Below the pieces are notes generated by a model. The model ran no database searches. It was given only the letters and a program-made list of their open reading frames with translations, and was not told the DNA's origin. 64,000 nucleotides of DNA from Staphylotrichum longicolle (lineage: Eukaryota; Ascomycota; Sordariomycetes; Sordariales; Chaetomiaceae). How positions within the stretch are numbered: the stretch's first letter is position 1; every line of letters starts with the position of its first letter. The DNA lies in contig JAHCVI010000001.1 in the NCBI GenBank assembly GCA_019096155.1, positions 13,603,243 to 13,667,242 of the forward strand, in the 5' to 3' direction. The position numbers and the translations under genes are program-made. Below, piece after piece: positions 43,109-53,315 of this stretch.

Positions 43109-43663
43109 GAGTATCAAACCCAACGTACAACCACTAAACACCCTGGTACGGTGGGCTGGAGAGTGGCAAAGAATAATGTCGTCTGTCCAAGCTCGAACAA
43201 GTGTCGCTGGCAAAATAGGGAGAGCAGAGAGCTGGCGTCGGGCTTGGGGGAACAAGATTGATAACTACCCAAGCTCGCCAAGGCAACCTTGCTTGGGCAG
43301 CAATTGGACAAGGCGTTACACAAAGACGCCAAGGGCAAAGTTGGTCACCTGTTGGGGCTATGCTCGGACAGCAAGAAGATGCAGTTGGTTCGCGCACCCT
43401 GAGACCCTGCGCTCCAATCAATAATGCGTTTGAAGCTCGTCTCGAGGCAAAGGATATGCAGGTGCCTTCGGCGTTGGAGCGGGCGACGGCTTAAGGCCGC
43501 CGGTGTTGGAAACGGAAATGAACAAGGTCAATGGGACGACTTCAGATACTGGGTACAGTTATCATTACACGTACGTAGGTATTCTTCTAAACATGTCGGT
43601 ATGGAGTTTGCTTCCAGTCGAAAATGGCTTGCAGTGTGAAGAAACTCTGTGTTGTAGGGCTAC
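43109..43663. other. Intergenic region, no gene seen
   Basis: 555 bp between the DUF7587 promoter and the 3' end of the DUF7730 gene. No supported features. Confidence 0.55.
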
Positions 43664-45158
43664 CTATTGATATGATTCCCAGAGCGGGAACACACCAGCC
43701 CCAGTCCCAGCCGGAAAAAGACGCAGGTCGTTCCATCCCGGACATAACCAGTACCCGGCAGGCGCGCTATCGGCAAGGGGTCTCCAGAGTCGATGGTTAT
43801 GATGAGACGCCAAGTAATCCAGACACCCCAAGCGCTCGACTATACCACATAACATCCGTCAGCTGCTGTGGATTACAAAGACCGATAATCATTCCTCAAA
43901 AATCCTTGCTCGATAGGTAGTGCTGGGGAAGGTACCTACCATGACTATGCGTCTCGAGCTTCGCCTCCCGCTCCAGAAACATGTACCAGCCAGCGGCCTG
44001 GATGGAAACGGTGAATTCCTTCCCCGGCCCGGGGCCGATTTGGCGGAACATGTCCTCCAGTGGTCCTAGAATGTGGCTGTCGACGAGTGAGAGCCGATCC
44101 TCGATGGTGGCGGCAATAATGCGGGGTGGGGCAATGTTGGCTTGCAGGGCGATGTAGAGATGGCGGACGTTAGGGAAGACCTTCGGAATCAGCTCGCAGA
44201 GGGTGTGGAAGTCTGTTTGCGGCGGAGATGAAGGTGGTGTCGATGGAGAAGAAGTTTCTTGTACTCGGCCCCAGACAGCCCTCATGGTCTCGCTATTCAG
44301 GAGGTGAGGACCTCTGAAGTTCCAGAGGAGCTCGAGGGACGTTATGGTAGCCAGGTGTTGTGGCGCCATCAGATGCGGAAGGTTGAGCATTAACGGCAGG
44401 CTCGCGATGTGGAATGTGTTTGTTCGGTACAGGACGTCTACTCCGTCCACGTACCTATTTCACGATAGAAACCTAATCAGCAAGGATCATGAAGACGTCG
44501 AGGCGGCAAGAGGTTGGACGCACGCTTGCCGACACGCCAACAGCCATCCTGTGACGCCAATGAAGCAATCGCGAGCCAGAAGATGGTCTTCGGCTTCGCA
44601 TTTCCGTAGCACCTCCGGTGGGGGGAATTTCGCTCGGCTTTCAAAAGGCCGGCCAGGAAGGCAGCCATCTTCAAAAGGGTCAATCTTCGTATAGTTCAGG
44701 TATCGCCAACCGTTGTCATGACCGTTTCCTCGGTCAATGCCGCGATGGCACACGCATCCAAGCCACTGCCACTGCTTTGGCTGGCGGGTGTTGCGGATGA
44801 GATCGGATCTAAAGTCGCAGTGAGTATGGTTTCGTTCTGTCTCCGCAGTGTGTGCCGTGAATGTGATGCGTAGTTTGTTCCGTCTGGACCGCGACTTGGG
44901 GGTAAACGGGTGATCGAAGGTGAGTTCCACGTGGAGAGTACGATCGCCAAATGCGTGCTCAAGGATCTGTCGCCGGATCTCTAGCGGTAGATACTGGAAA
45001 AGACCGTAGTTCGTTGCTATGTTGGCTGTGGAAGCCGGGATGCTGGGCCAGTTGTGGTGAAATAGGAGTTGTAGTGTGTCTTGGCCATCATCGATCTTGG
45101 GTTTCTCTTTGCGGCAGCCAACTTTGTTTCTAACCCAGTCTTTTACGGATGTTGTCAT
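43664..45158 (-). CDS. DUF7730 (F-box-like) domain protein
   Basis: Three exons: 45158..44524, 44454..43940 and 43839..43664 (introns 69 and 100 bp; donors GTGCGT and GTAGGT, acceptors AAATAG and GTATAG); 441 aa. The splices give CRQAYVDGVDVLYRTNTFHI and HSHVERLGC...HHNHRLWRPLADSAPAGYWLCPGW, both consistent with the DUF7730 family. The start has FQYLPLEIRRQILEHAFG, an F-box-like helix pair, and the middle has LPHLMAPQHLATITSLELLWNF and FPNVRHLYIALQ leucine-rich strands. It probably acts as a protein-interaction scaffold, perhaps in ubiquitin ligase complexes; its role is unknown. The third exon is supported by the C-terminal motif, but boundary choice is by eye. Confidence 0.75.
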
Positions 45159-45568
45159 TGTATTCGGCTTCAAGCTTTTGAATTGCCTGCACAAAACCAG
45201 TGCTGGGGAGCCGTCCAGGTGAAGGGCTGACAGACTTTGGAGCCAGGCGCGACTGAAAACCGACGTGAGAGTGTCCGCCGGTGCGGCGGGGTTGGTTTCA
45301 ATGAAGATCGATGTTGGAGAACATGCAATGTGGTGGCGTATGGAGGCGTATCGAGACCATGAAGGCTGATCAACACGACGCGGTGGGCCGAAGTTGTGTA
45401 CTTGCAGGTTTTGATGTTTATTTGAACTTGAAGACAGAAACCCCTGACCCCGCCCTCGACCCCTGAACTCGACTGCGGGGAACCGCTCTTCGCTAACCCC
45501 CACAGAACGTCCAATGAGGGGCACGGGACCAGTCATGAGTACGGACGACATCAAAGAAGCTAACGCAA
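45159..45568. other. Intergenic region upstream of the DUF7730 gene
   Basis: 410 bp. A minus-strand frame runs on upstream of the chosen start but lacks family similarity. No other features. Confidence 0.5.
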
Positions 45569-47398
45569 CTACACACTCCTCCGGGCACCCAGCCACAAGT
45601 CGGCGGCAAGTTCCTGCTGCGCCAACCGAATCCGCTGTTCCTCAGAAAGCTGAGACATACCCACAACCGAATCGTCCTTCTCCTCTGGCTTGCCAAAATA
45701 AGGGTTGCCATCCGCGGCGCATATCGTGTGCTTTGATGGCAGCTTTCCCTCAACCAGGTACTCGCGCACATGTTGCGCAATACACAATGACGGCACGGCA
45801 AGGGAGCAGTGGCCGTAACCCTGGACCTCGACAATCTGAGAGCCCTCAAACACCTTGTTTGCCGACTTCGCCGACACCAGCGGACACACCGGGTCGTACG
45901 TGGTCGTCAGCAGCAGCAGGGGGTGCGCCGTCTTGACGCTGCGCTTGGGGACGTAGCTGTGCGTCCGAGGGATCGACCAGGCCTGCTTGGCGAAGTAGAA
46001 ATCCAGCTCGGTCTCGCTGAACATGGACTGGTTGAAAAACGGCGCGAGCTCGTTGACCAGCCCGGTCCGGTCGACGGGCCACTTTTCCGAACCAGACGCG
46101 CCGTCGTTGAGGGCGATGAAGTTCAGCGCGTCGCCCTCGCTGTCCCAGGCCCTGTCCATGCCGTAAGCCAGGAACGCATCCGTCGCGTTGCCGCGCAGCA
46201 GCCCAGCAAGGTTGCTCGCGAGCTCCTTCCAGCCCGCCGGCTTATACAACGCGGGAAACACCCCGTTGCCCCACACGGCCCAGTAATCCAGCACCCCGTA
46301 CACCGTGTTATTGACGTACACCCCCAGCGGCTCATCCCTCAGCTTCCCAATCTCCTTCACCAGCACCTCCCTCAGCTCCTCCTTGGACCCGGCCAGCCCG
46401 GCCAGCGCACAGTCCGCCTCCCCCGCTTTGACGCACTCGTCCACAAACCCATCGAACACCCGATCAGTGTCCTCCAACATCTCGGCATCGAGCAGCGCCC
46501 CGTACCAGTCAAACTGGTTCGCCACGCCGTCAATCACCACCCGCTCCGCCCTGTCGGGGAACATGGTCGCGTACGTCTGCCCGAGCAGCGTGCCGTAGCT
46601 GAAACCCCAATAGTACAGCCCCTCCTGCCCCACGGCGTCCAGGATGGCGTTCATGTCCGCCGCGGTCTGGGGCGTGTTGACGTACCGCCCGTGCTCGCCC
46701 ATCGTGTCGGCGCACGCCCTGACGTAGTTGCCCGTCCACGCCCACAGCTCGCCGCTGTCCTCGCGCAGCTTCTTGGCGCGCACGGCCGACAGCTCGCGCC
46801 GCGTCTCGGGCGACGGGTAGCAGCTGGCCAGGGGGCGGGACTCGTTCACGCCGCGCGGGTCGAAGCCCAGCAGGTGGAAGGTGGTGTTGCCGTCGTCGCC
46901 GAGGATGGTGGCGAGCTGGGCGCCGCGGCGGTGCAGGAGGTTGGTGCCCGAGGCGCCCGGGCCGCCGGGGTTGAGGAGGAGGTTGCGGGTGGCGGCGGTG
47001 GCGTTGGGGGCGCGCAGGCGGAGGAGGGGGATGGTGAAGTTTTTGGTCAGGGAGGGGGTGGCGGCGAAGTGGTCCATGGGCACGGTGATGTTGCTGCATT
47101 CGAGGGTGCGGTTGGCGAGGGTGCCGCAGGGGGTCCAGGCGATGTGCTCGCCGGGGTAGGTGACGGGTCGCGGGGTGGTTGGGGATTGATGGTGACAGCC
47201 ATGGTGGTGAGAGGGGAGGCGAGGGCGGAAGAGGCCGATGGTGCTTTGATAGAAGAGGAAACAGACGATGCCGGTGAGGAGGGACTGGGCGAAGGCCTTG
47301 CGGATGGAGAGCCGCTGTGGTTTGGCGGGCGACGACCCCAGCGACGCATCAGCGCTGGGGTTTTTGCCCTCTAGGAAGGGCGCGCGCTCGCAATCCAT
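45569..47398 (-). CDS. Membrane-anchored alpha/beta hydrolase with TAP-like C-terminal domain
   Basis: Intronless, 609 aa from the ATG at 47398. A single transmembrane helix (AFAQSLLTGIVCFLFYQSTIGLF, about residues 35-57) after a basic cytosolic tail makes a type II membrane protein. The extracellular part starts with IAWTPCG-type segments and N-glycosylation sites (NRT, NIT, NFT, NAT). The alpha/beta hydrolase fold has an oxyanion region NPGGPGASG, the nucleophile elbow GFSYG (Ser near 265), and the C-terminal TAP-like domain with the acid in TTYDPVCP and the base in GYGHCSL. Such enzymes are tripeptidyl-type peptidases or prolyl-peptidase-like enzymes; the substrate is unknown. It is divergent from the aspartic-protease-like gene at 48576. 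Confidence 0.9.
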   Translation of the reverse strand: MDCERAPFLEGKNPSADASLGSSPAKPQRLSIRKAFAQSLLTGIVCFLFYQSTIGLFRPRLPSHHHGCHHQSPTTPRPVTYPGEHIAWTPCGTLANRTLECSNITVPMDHFAATPSLTKNFTIPLLRLRAPNATAATRNLLLNPGGPGASGTNLLHRRGAQLATILGDDGNTTFHLLGFDPRGVNESRPLASCYPSPETRRELSAVRAKKLREDSGELWAWTGNYVRACADTMGEHGRYVNTPQTAADMNAILDAVGQEGLYYWGFSYGTLLGQTYATMFPDRAERVVIDGVANQFDWYGALLDAEMLEDTDRVFDGFVDECVKAGEADCALAGLAGSKEELREVLVKEIGKLRDEPLGVYVNNTVYGVLDYWAVWGNGVFPALYKPAGWKELASNLAGLLRGNATDAFLAYGMDRAWDSEGDALNFIALNDGASGSEKWPVDRTGLVNELAPFFNQSMFSETELDFYFAKQAWSIPRTHSYVPKRSVKTAHPLLLLTTTYDPVCPLVSAKSANKVFEGSQIVEVQGYGHCSLAVPSLCIAQHVREYLVEGKLPSKHTICAADGNPYFGKPEEKDDSVVGMSQLSEEQRIRLAQQELAADLWLGARRSV

Positions 47399-48575
47399 TC
47401 GCGATGCAGAATTGCAGATGCGCGACACAAATGAGACGATTCGGCCGAGTGATGCAGGTGTTGACGACTGTGTAAAATCGACAGTGCGCGGTGCCTGCCT
47501 GTTCCTGCCTGTGCCTGCCTGTGCTTGTCAGGGACCCGTCTGGATGCCTGTCTGTGCGGTTGTTGCCTGCTGCTCGGCACGCGACCTTGCCGCGACTCCC
47601 GCCGTGGCGTCCATGGCGTGGAGGGTCTCGGCCTGGGAAGCCTGGCTGGTTCCACTTGGCAAGGCGGGGAAGTCTCCACTGTGGTGGGCCAGCCGAACGT
47701 TTGGTGCAACAAGTCCCGAATCAACTTTCTTTCGACGACATCCAACACTGACCGAAACAGGTCAACCTGAAAGCCATCGCCAAGACTACGAAACTGCGAC
47801 TCTTTCCATTGCCTCCTGCATTACAATGTCTTCACCGACATGCAGCCGGCCCGATCAGTAATCACCGTGCTGTGGCGTCCTGCACGACGTGTTCTACTCT
47901 CCCCTCCTTAACCAGGGCAGACCGACGAATCACTCTGGTCGGCGAGATGACAGCAGGGCGGAGTAGCTCCAGGTTCTGGAAGATGGCGGGATGACGGGAT
48001 GGCAATGACATTCCCCATGTCGTCTTTCTGCACAGCCTTCAAGCAAGTTGTCAAAAGCCCGGGCCGAATTCAGATGGCTGCATGAGGCCCTGAGTTTGGA
48101 CCTGAGGAGCGCGACTTCATCATTCGCTGGTTCACCTCCAGTCAAGTGCGATTCTCACAGCCTTGTCACTTGTGCTCCGCTATGCCCACCACATCTGGTT
48201 GGGCTCTTTTGCCTGATTGCAGACTATTGCTGCAAACCAGGGGCCTTCCCCTCCGACACCACCACCCACATCCTGCGCTGCGCCGCCCTGCTTGCTTGCC
48301 AAACGGCCTGATGGCGTCGCAACGCAGCCTGACCCCGGTGAAAGTGCCCCGGCCGTGGCGTGCGGGGAGGGCTAACCCGTCCTTGGATTGGATCCATGCA
48401 ACCCTCTGCGCCCAAGCCGCACCAGCCTTCCAAGTATCGTGGTCGGCTGCCTTGACGACAGTACCTCCATCATAAGCTTCTCGCCCCATCTCTGAGTTTT
48501 TCGAGGCAACCTGCCATACTTTCTTGAACCAGGATATCCAAAGAATCTGAGGCTCCGTTTTTCTCTTGTCTGATA
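47399..48575. other. Divergent intergenic region
   Basis: 1.18 kb between the hydrolase (minus) and the aspartic-protease-like gene (plus). GC-rich with short repeats of the motif CCTGCCTGT near 47491-47525; no gene seen. Confidence 0.5.
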
Positions 48576-50342
48576 ATGTCCAGCATCCTACTGGCTGCTT
48601 TGCTCCTCAGCCTGTTTCTGGCCTCGGTACGCGCATCGCCGCCATGCTACCCCCTTCCGATCATCCAACTGTCCCTCGGAAATTGCACCGTACTTGAGCC
48701 AGGCCGGACCGACGTGCACAGCTGGGGCGTCCGGATCGAGGTGGAGGGTGCCGGTGATCAATGTGTCGTACCCTCAACTGTTGTCACGAGCAGCTTTTTG
48801 ACCACGGAGGACGTGTGCGCCGACTCACAGCTTGATGACTCCGTGAATCGCAAAATGACTGCGGCACAGTGCCGGTCCAGGCGAGGGGGCTTTATCTCCC
48901 AGGCACAATCAATCTTGGATGCGTCGACCGATGGCCTCGACACAACAAACCGCAACTGGAAGCTGCTGGGGAACGAGATGAAGAAGGCCGCGCATGCAAC
49001 ACTGAAGCTCGGGGACGGAGCAGTGGACATGGTCGTCGGCTTGATAACTGGCGGACGGAACTTTACCGCGTCTCACCTCGGTCTTGCCTCGGGATCGGTA
49101 TTCTTACAGACCTTGAAGGCTAAGGGCTTGATCGCCGCACAATCATTTGGAATCGACGTTGGTTCTCAAAGCACCGACTATCCTCGACGTGGCAGTTTGG
49201 TTCTGGGCGGCTATGACAGCGGCAAATTCGCCAGCTCTTACAGACAGTTCTTGGTCAGGACTCCGAACAACGACGACGACCGCCTGATTGAGCGATTCTG
49301 CCCACTTCAAGTTAAACTCAGCGAGATCAAGTTGATCGGATCCTCACTCAACAACACCAACGGGCTGACGAAACAAATGGAAGCAGTCATTTTGACTCGG
49401 TCAAGCAACACTGTTGCCTGCATCGAGCCGTGCGTCATCCCACTGGTCACCAATCTTGTCGCAACAAAGTGGCTGATACCTTTTCTTTCTAGGTACGACA
49501 ACCTGTTTAGGCTTCCATCTGAGACAGTCAAGCCTGTCATGACCTGGTTCAGCGACCTTACTTCATACACAGAAGGCCCTGTCAAGCCCGAAAAGTACAA
49601 CGACAAGCTGTTGAACCTCGAGCCGGGGCTGGTTTATCCCCGTACGGCAGGTTCATTCAACGGGAGCATGAGAATAACAATCGACGAGGACTTCACGGTG
49701 GACATCCCGCTCCACGAGCTGTGGAGGCCTCTGAGAGGCCTTGATTCTACGGGTGAGGTGATTTTGCATGACGATTTCAATGAGCTTCAAGTCTACGGTG
49801 CCGATGCCCGGGAGTCCTTGTACGCCCCCGTTTTAGGCAAGGCCTTCCTGTCGCAGGTAGGTACCTTACTCACCCTCGTGGGCTCAGTCTCTGTCTCGTA
49901 TGGAACTAAGAGGCGCCTCATCAAACAGGTGTACCTGTTTGTCGATCATGACGCGCAGCCGCCCTTCTTCAGACTAGTCCCTCAAACGCCTGAGACAACC
50001 CCGTCATTTGCGGTCTCCTCGGCATCGTGCCCAGGAGGTCTGAGTCCTTCCGACAAGGGGCTTATTGGGGTCGGTAGTGTTCTCGGGGCTTTACTCTTTG
50101 GGTTGTTGGCGTTTGTCGCGTGGCGTCACTACCGTCCTACTAAAAGCGAGAGCAAGCCGGAGTCGGACTCGGCTTCGACAACGGGTCCTCCAAGGCCACC
50201 AACACCTCCGCACTCATCTCCTTCCACCAGCACCAGAACAAGCATCTCGGAGGGAAATAGATCCCCGAGGAATGGAACAACAGCTCCTCCGTCGCGAAAC
50301 GGAAATCCCCAGCCCTCTGATGGAAGCGTTATCATTACCTAA
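48576..50342 (+). CDS. Aspartic-protease-fold membrane protein, probably catalytically inactive
   Basis: Signal peptide MSSILLAALLLSLFLASVRA, then a pepsin-like (A1) body, one transmembrane helix near the end (GLIGVGSVLGALLFGLLAFVAW) and a Ser/Thr/Pro-rich cytosolic tail. A 72-nt intron 49857-49928 (GTAGGT...AAACAG) restores LGKAFLSQVYLFVDHDAQP, the fold's late strand; exons 48576..49856 and 49929..50342 give 564 aa. Fold landmarks such as SFGIDVG and RGSLVLGGYDSGKF are present. No D-T-G/D-S-G catalytic motif can be seen at either expected position, so this looks like a pseudoprotease (inference). Because the intron is a multiple of three and has no stop, an unspliced message would encode a 588-residue form. 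Confidence 0.8.
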   Translation: MSSILLAALLLSLFLASVRASPPCYPLPIIQLSLGNCTVLEPGRTDVHSWGVRIEVEGAGDQCVVPSTVVTSSFLTTEDVCADSQLDDSVNRKMTAAQCRSRRGGFISQAQSILDASTDGLDTTNRNWKLLGNEMKKAAHATLKLGDGAVDMVVGLITGGRNFTASHLGLASGSVFLQTLKAKGLIAAQSFGIDVGSQSTDYPRRGSLVLGGYDSGKFASSYRQFLVRTPNNDDDRLIERFCPLQVKLSEIKLIGSSLNNTNGLTKQMEAVILTRSSNTVACIEPCVIPLVTNLVATKWLIPFLSRYDNLFRLPSETVKPVMTWFSDLTSYTEGPVKPEKYNDKLLNLEPGLVYPRTAGSFNGSMRITIDEDFTVDIPLHELWRPLRGLDSTGEVILHDDFNELQVYGADARESLYAPVLGKAFLSQVGTLLTLVGSVSVSYGTKRRLIKQVYLFVDHDAQPPFFRLVPQTPETTPSFAVSSASCPGGLSPSDKGLIGVGSVLGALLFGLLAFVAWRHYRPTKSESKPESDSASTTGPPRPPTPPHSSPSTSTRTSISEGNRSPRNGTTAPPSRNGNPQPSDGSVIIT

Positions 50343-50990
50343 TTTTGGGCAAAGGACCTCCGCAGCTTGGGTATTTTGGTGTCAATGAAGGATTTTGGAA
50401 CGCTTGGCCGTAGAAGCGAAAGTATTCTTAGTAAAGCATATTCGGAGAGGAGTTCCGGCGAAGCAAGCGAAAGGCTTTGTATGTAGGAGCCAACTGGTAG
50501 AAAGTCCCAGCACGTTTCAGCTCCTACCAAAGTGTACATGTTTGCAAGGAACCATCTTAATCTCACGATCATCGGCTGCCCTACACAAGGGCCGATGAAG
50601 CTCACATGGGCATGGAAGCCTAAACTGGCGGGTATGGGCTTCGTCATTTTGGGTAGATAGGTTGCGGCTGAGCCTGCTGCAGGCTCAGACGCCCCGGAGC
50701 GCGTGCCCCGGTCCTACCTTGGTCTGCCGGTGCGTTTCCATGTATTCTACCAATAGAACGAAGAGGCCGAGCAAAAGGCCGAGCCGAGTTACGTTAGGCC
50801 GCCCCAATGTGCAGGTATACCCCGCCATGCAGGAGGAGCCTTGCTCAAGCTCCGCCCATACTTCTTCTCCGTGTCCCTCTGTCGCATCCCAGCTGCTTGG
50901 GCTGACCCACTTTGCTGGAACCTTTACACAGCATCATGACACACTTGTCTTACCTCTTCTGTAGTGTCAATCAGCAAGACCTCGGCCACC
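50343..50990. other. Intergenic region upstream of the HeLo-like/ankyrin gene
   Basis: 648 bp; presumed promoter. No gene or repeat recognised. Confidence 0.55.
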
Positions 50991-53315
50991 ATGGTTCTTG
51001 AGCCCATCACCATCACCACCGCCATCATAACCCTGTCCAACACTCTTGAACGGGTCATTCGCCTTCTGAACAACTTCGCCAACGCAGAAAGCACGGTCGC
51101 AGACATCAGACGAGACTGTGTCCTCACGGGCAGCATCCTGGGGTACATCCAACAACAGCTCAATTCAAGAGCGCCGCCAACCCTCTCCATTGATGGCTCG
51201 GATACTCAAGATGCCAGTATCAACCTACAGAAAGTTCTGAGGGACAATGTCGAACAGCTTCAACTCGACCTCAATGTCTTGGAAACGGAGCTCTCAGCGC
51301 TCAGTGACCCCAGCCCACGCGACACAATAATTGGCAAGCTCGTAGCCAGAGGTCAAATAAGCTGGAAGATGTCAAACCTAAGGGCGATGCATCAAAAGAT
51401 TGTGTCAAAACAGTCGCAGTTTCAGCTGGCTCTCACCGGTCTCAACTCGTGAGCGCTGCCATATTCCAATTCATTGACATTTGTTGCCGTCTCTCATAGC
51501 TTATTAATACATACTAGCAACACAAACGTCCCCGCGACTCGACGAAGGTCGTCGTCCGACGACGGCGACAGCACACTGTTAGCCTTCTTCCTTGAGAACA
51601 TTCTCGGGCGCCGTCGTTCAAGCACGTCACATGCTTCTTCAACCCCTGATTCGGACGATCAAGACAAGATCATCCGGGCAGTGAAACGTTCACAGAAGAC
51701 GGAGTTGAAAAAGCTGCTCAAAGGTGCCTCCCCAAACTTTCATGTGACGGTCAGGGGAAGAGAACTATCTCCGCTTCAATTAGCGGCAATGCGCGGCAAC
51801 CTTGACGTCGTCAATCTTCTCATCTCCTTCGGCGCCGAAGTCAACTGCTGTGGAGGGGGCGAGGATACACCGCTCACTCTCGCAATCTCGCATGGCCATT
51901 ATGTCCTTGCTCTCACATTGATGCGACGAGGAGCGGACATCAGATTAGCCGATGCGCAAGAGAGAACACCTTTACACCACGCTGCCAAACAGAACCTCTT
52001 AGCCGTGGTCCAGGTTTTGATAGACAATGGTGCCGACGTCAACGCATTCGACAGGTCCGGACGAACACCGATCATGGAGGCAGTACGTCGCAGCGACCGA
52101 GAGGTCCAACCCCACGATACAAGCGTTCTCCGAGCTCTTTTGTTGGCGAGGCCTTTAGCCGCAAATCCAATGATAGGAAATCTGAATCAGAAGTATACAC
52201 CCATCCATGAGGCCGCTGCGCGAGGGTATCTCCAGGATCTCAAGCTCATGTTGATCTCCACTCCATTCGACAACGAGACAGGCATGCCTTTGGTCCTCGA
52301 CTCCACCGATCGAACACCCCTCTGGTTCGCCGCGGATACCACTGGACTTCCTCCTTCAACAAGGCGCCCAATCCCACATCAACAACCTCACCCGCGACCC
52401 CGACCACCCCACCGCTCTCTGGGCCATTGCCACCAGCAAAACGCCTTCCTCCCTCCCCGGAACATCCACCCTCCTCGCCGCTTCCGCCGACCCCGACACT
52501 CGCCACCCCACCACCCAGCAAACCCTCCTCCACCACGCGGCCCAGACCAACAACCTGCCCCTCCTCACCCTCCTCCTCTCCCACTCCGCCAACCCCCACC
52601 TCCCCGACGCCACCGGCTCCCTCCCGCTCCACCTCGCCGCCTCCCAAGGCCACGCCCCCATCCTCACCGCCCTCCTCCACCACCCCAACCCCCCGAAACC
52701 TCAAACTCACACTCACACATCAACACCCCGACTTCAGCAGGCTACACCCCCCTCATGCTCGCCGCCTCCCAAGGCCACGACTTCCTCCTCCCGCCCCTCC
52801 TCGCCGCGGGCGCCTCCCCGACCCACCGCGACCCGCGCTCCGGGTGCGACGCCTTCTACGTCGCGTGCGCGCGCGGCCGCCTGCTGTGCGCGGCCTACCT
52901 CCTGGGCTGCGGCGCCGCGATCGACGGGCAGAACGCCAAGGGGAACACGGCGCTGCATGTGGCGGCGCGGATGGGCCAGGTGGAGGTGGTGCGGTGGCTG
53001 GTCAGGATGGGCGCGGATAAGGGGGTGAGGTCGTGGGGGGCGTTTGAGGGGTGGATTCGGGGGTTGTGGGGCGGTGGGGGAGGTTGTGAGGGGGGTTGGG
53101 TTGGGGATGAGATGGAGGGGAGGGTTTTGGAGGCGCTTGGGGAGGGGGAGGGGAGCGGGGAGGTGAGGGGGGATGTGGGACGGGGCGGTGGTGAGAGGGG
53201 GGCTGTGAGAAGGGCGGTGAAGACTTTGAGGAGGAGTGGTAGTGATCTGGGGAAGAGTTTCTTTCATGTTTGGTTTGGTTTTGATGGGGTGAGCGGTTCA
53301 GGGGTTCAGGGGTAG
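50991..53315 (+). CDS. HeLo-like N-terminal domain plus ankyrin repeats, two compensating frame breaks
   Basis: Exons 50991..51448 and 51518..53315 (69 bp intron, GTGAGC...TACTAG), about 751 aa. Residues 1-150 (EPITITTAIITLSNTLERVIRLLNNFANAESTVADIRRDCV...) match the fungal HeLo-like N-terminal domain of STAND proteins. Ankyrin repeats follow: SPLQLAAMRGNLDVVNLLISFGAEVN, TPLTLAISHGHYVLALTLMRRGADI, TPLHHAAKQNLLAVVQVLIDNGADVN, TPIHEAAARGYLQDLKLML, later TPLMLAASQGHDFLLPPLLAAGASP and TALHVAARMGQVEVVRWLVRMGADKG. From about 52338 to about 52700 the ankyrin pattern (DFLLQQGAQ, TLLHHAAQTNNLPLL, LPLHLAASQGHAPIL) sits in the +1 frame and returns by a one-base loss in the run CCCAACCCCCCG. No NACHT/NB-ARC domain is present. 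The C-terminal tail is Gly/Glu-rich. Confidence 0.82.

Noticed and set aside
45809..47374. 521-codon plus-strand frame opposite the TAP-like hydrolase
   Set aside because: Antisense shadow with biased composition; the minus strand encodes the catalytic triad.
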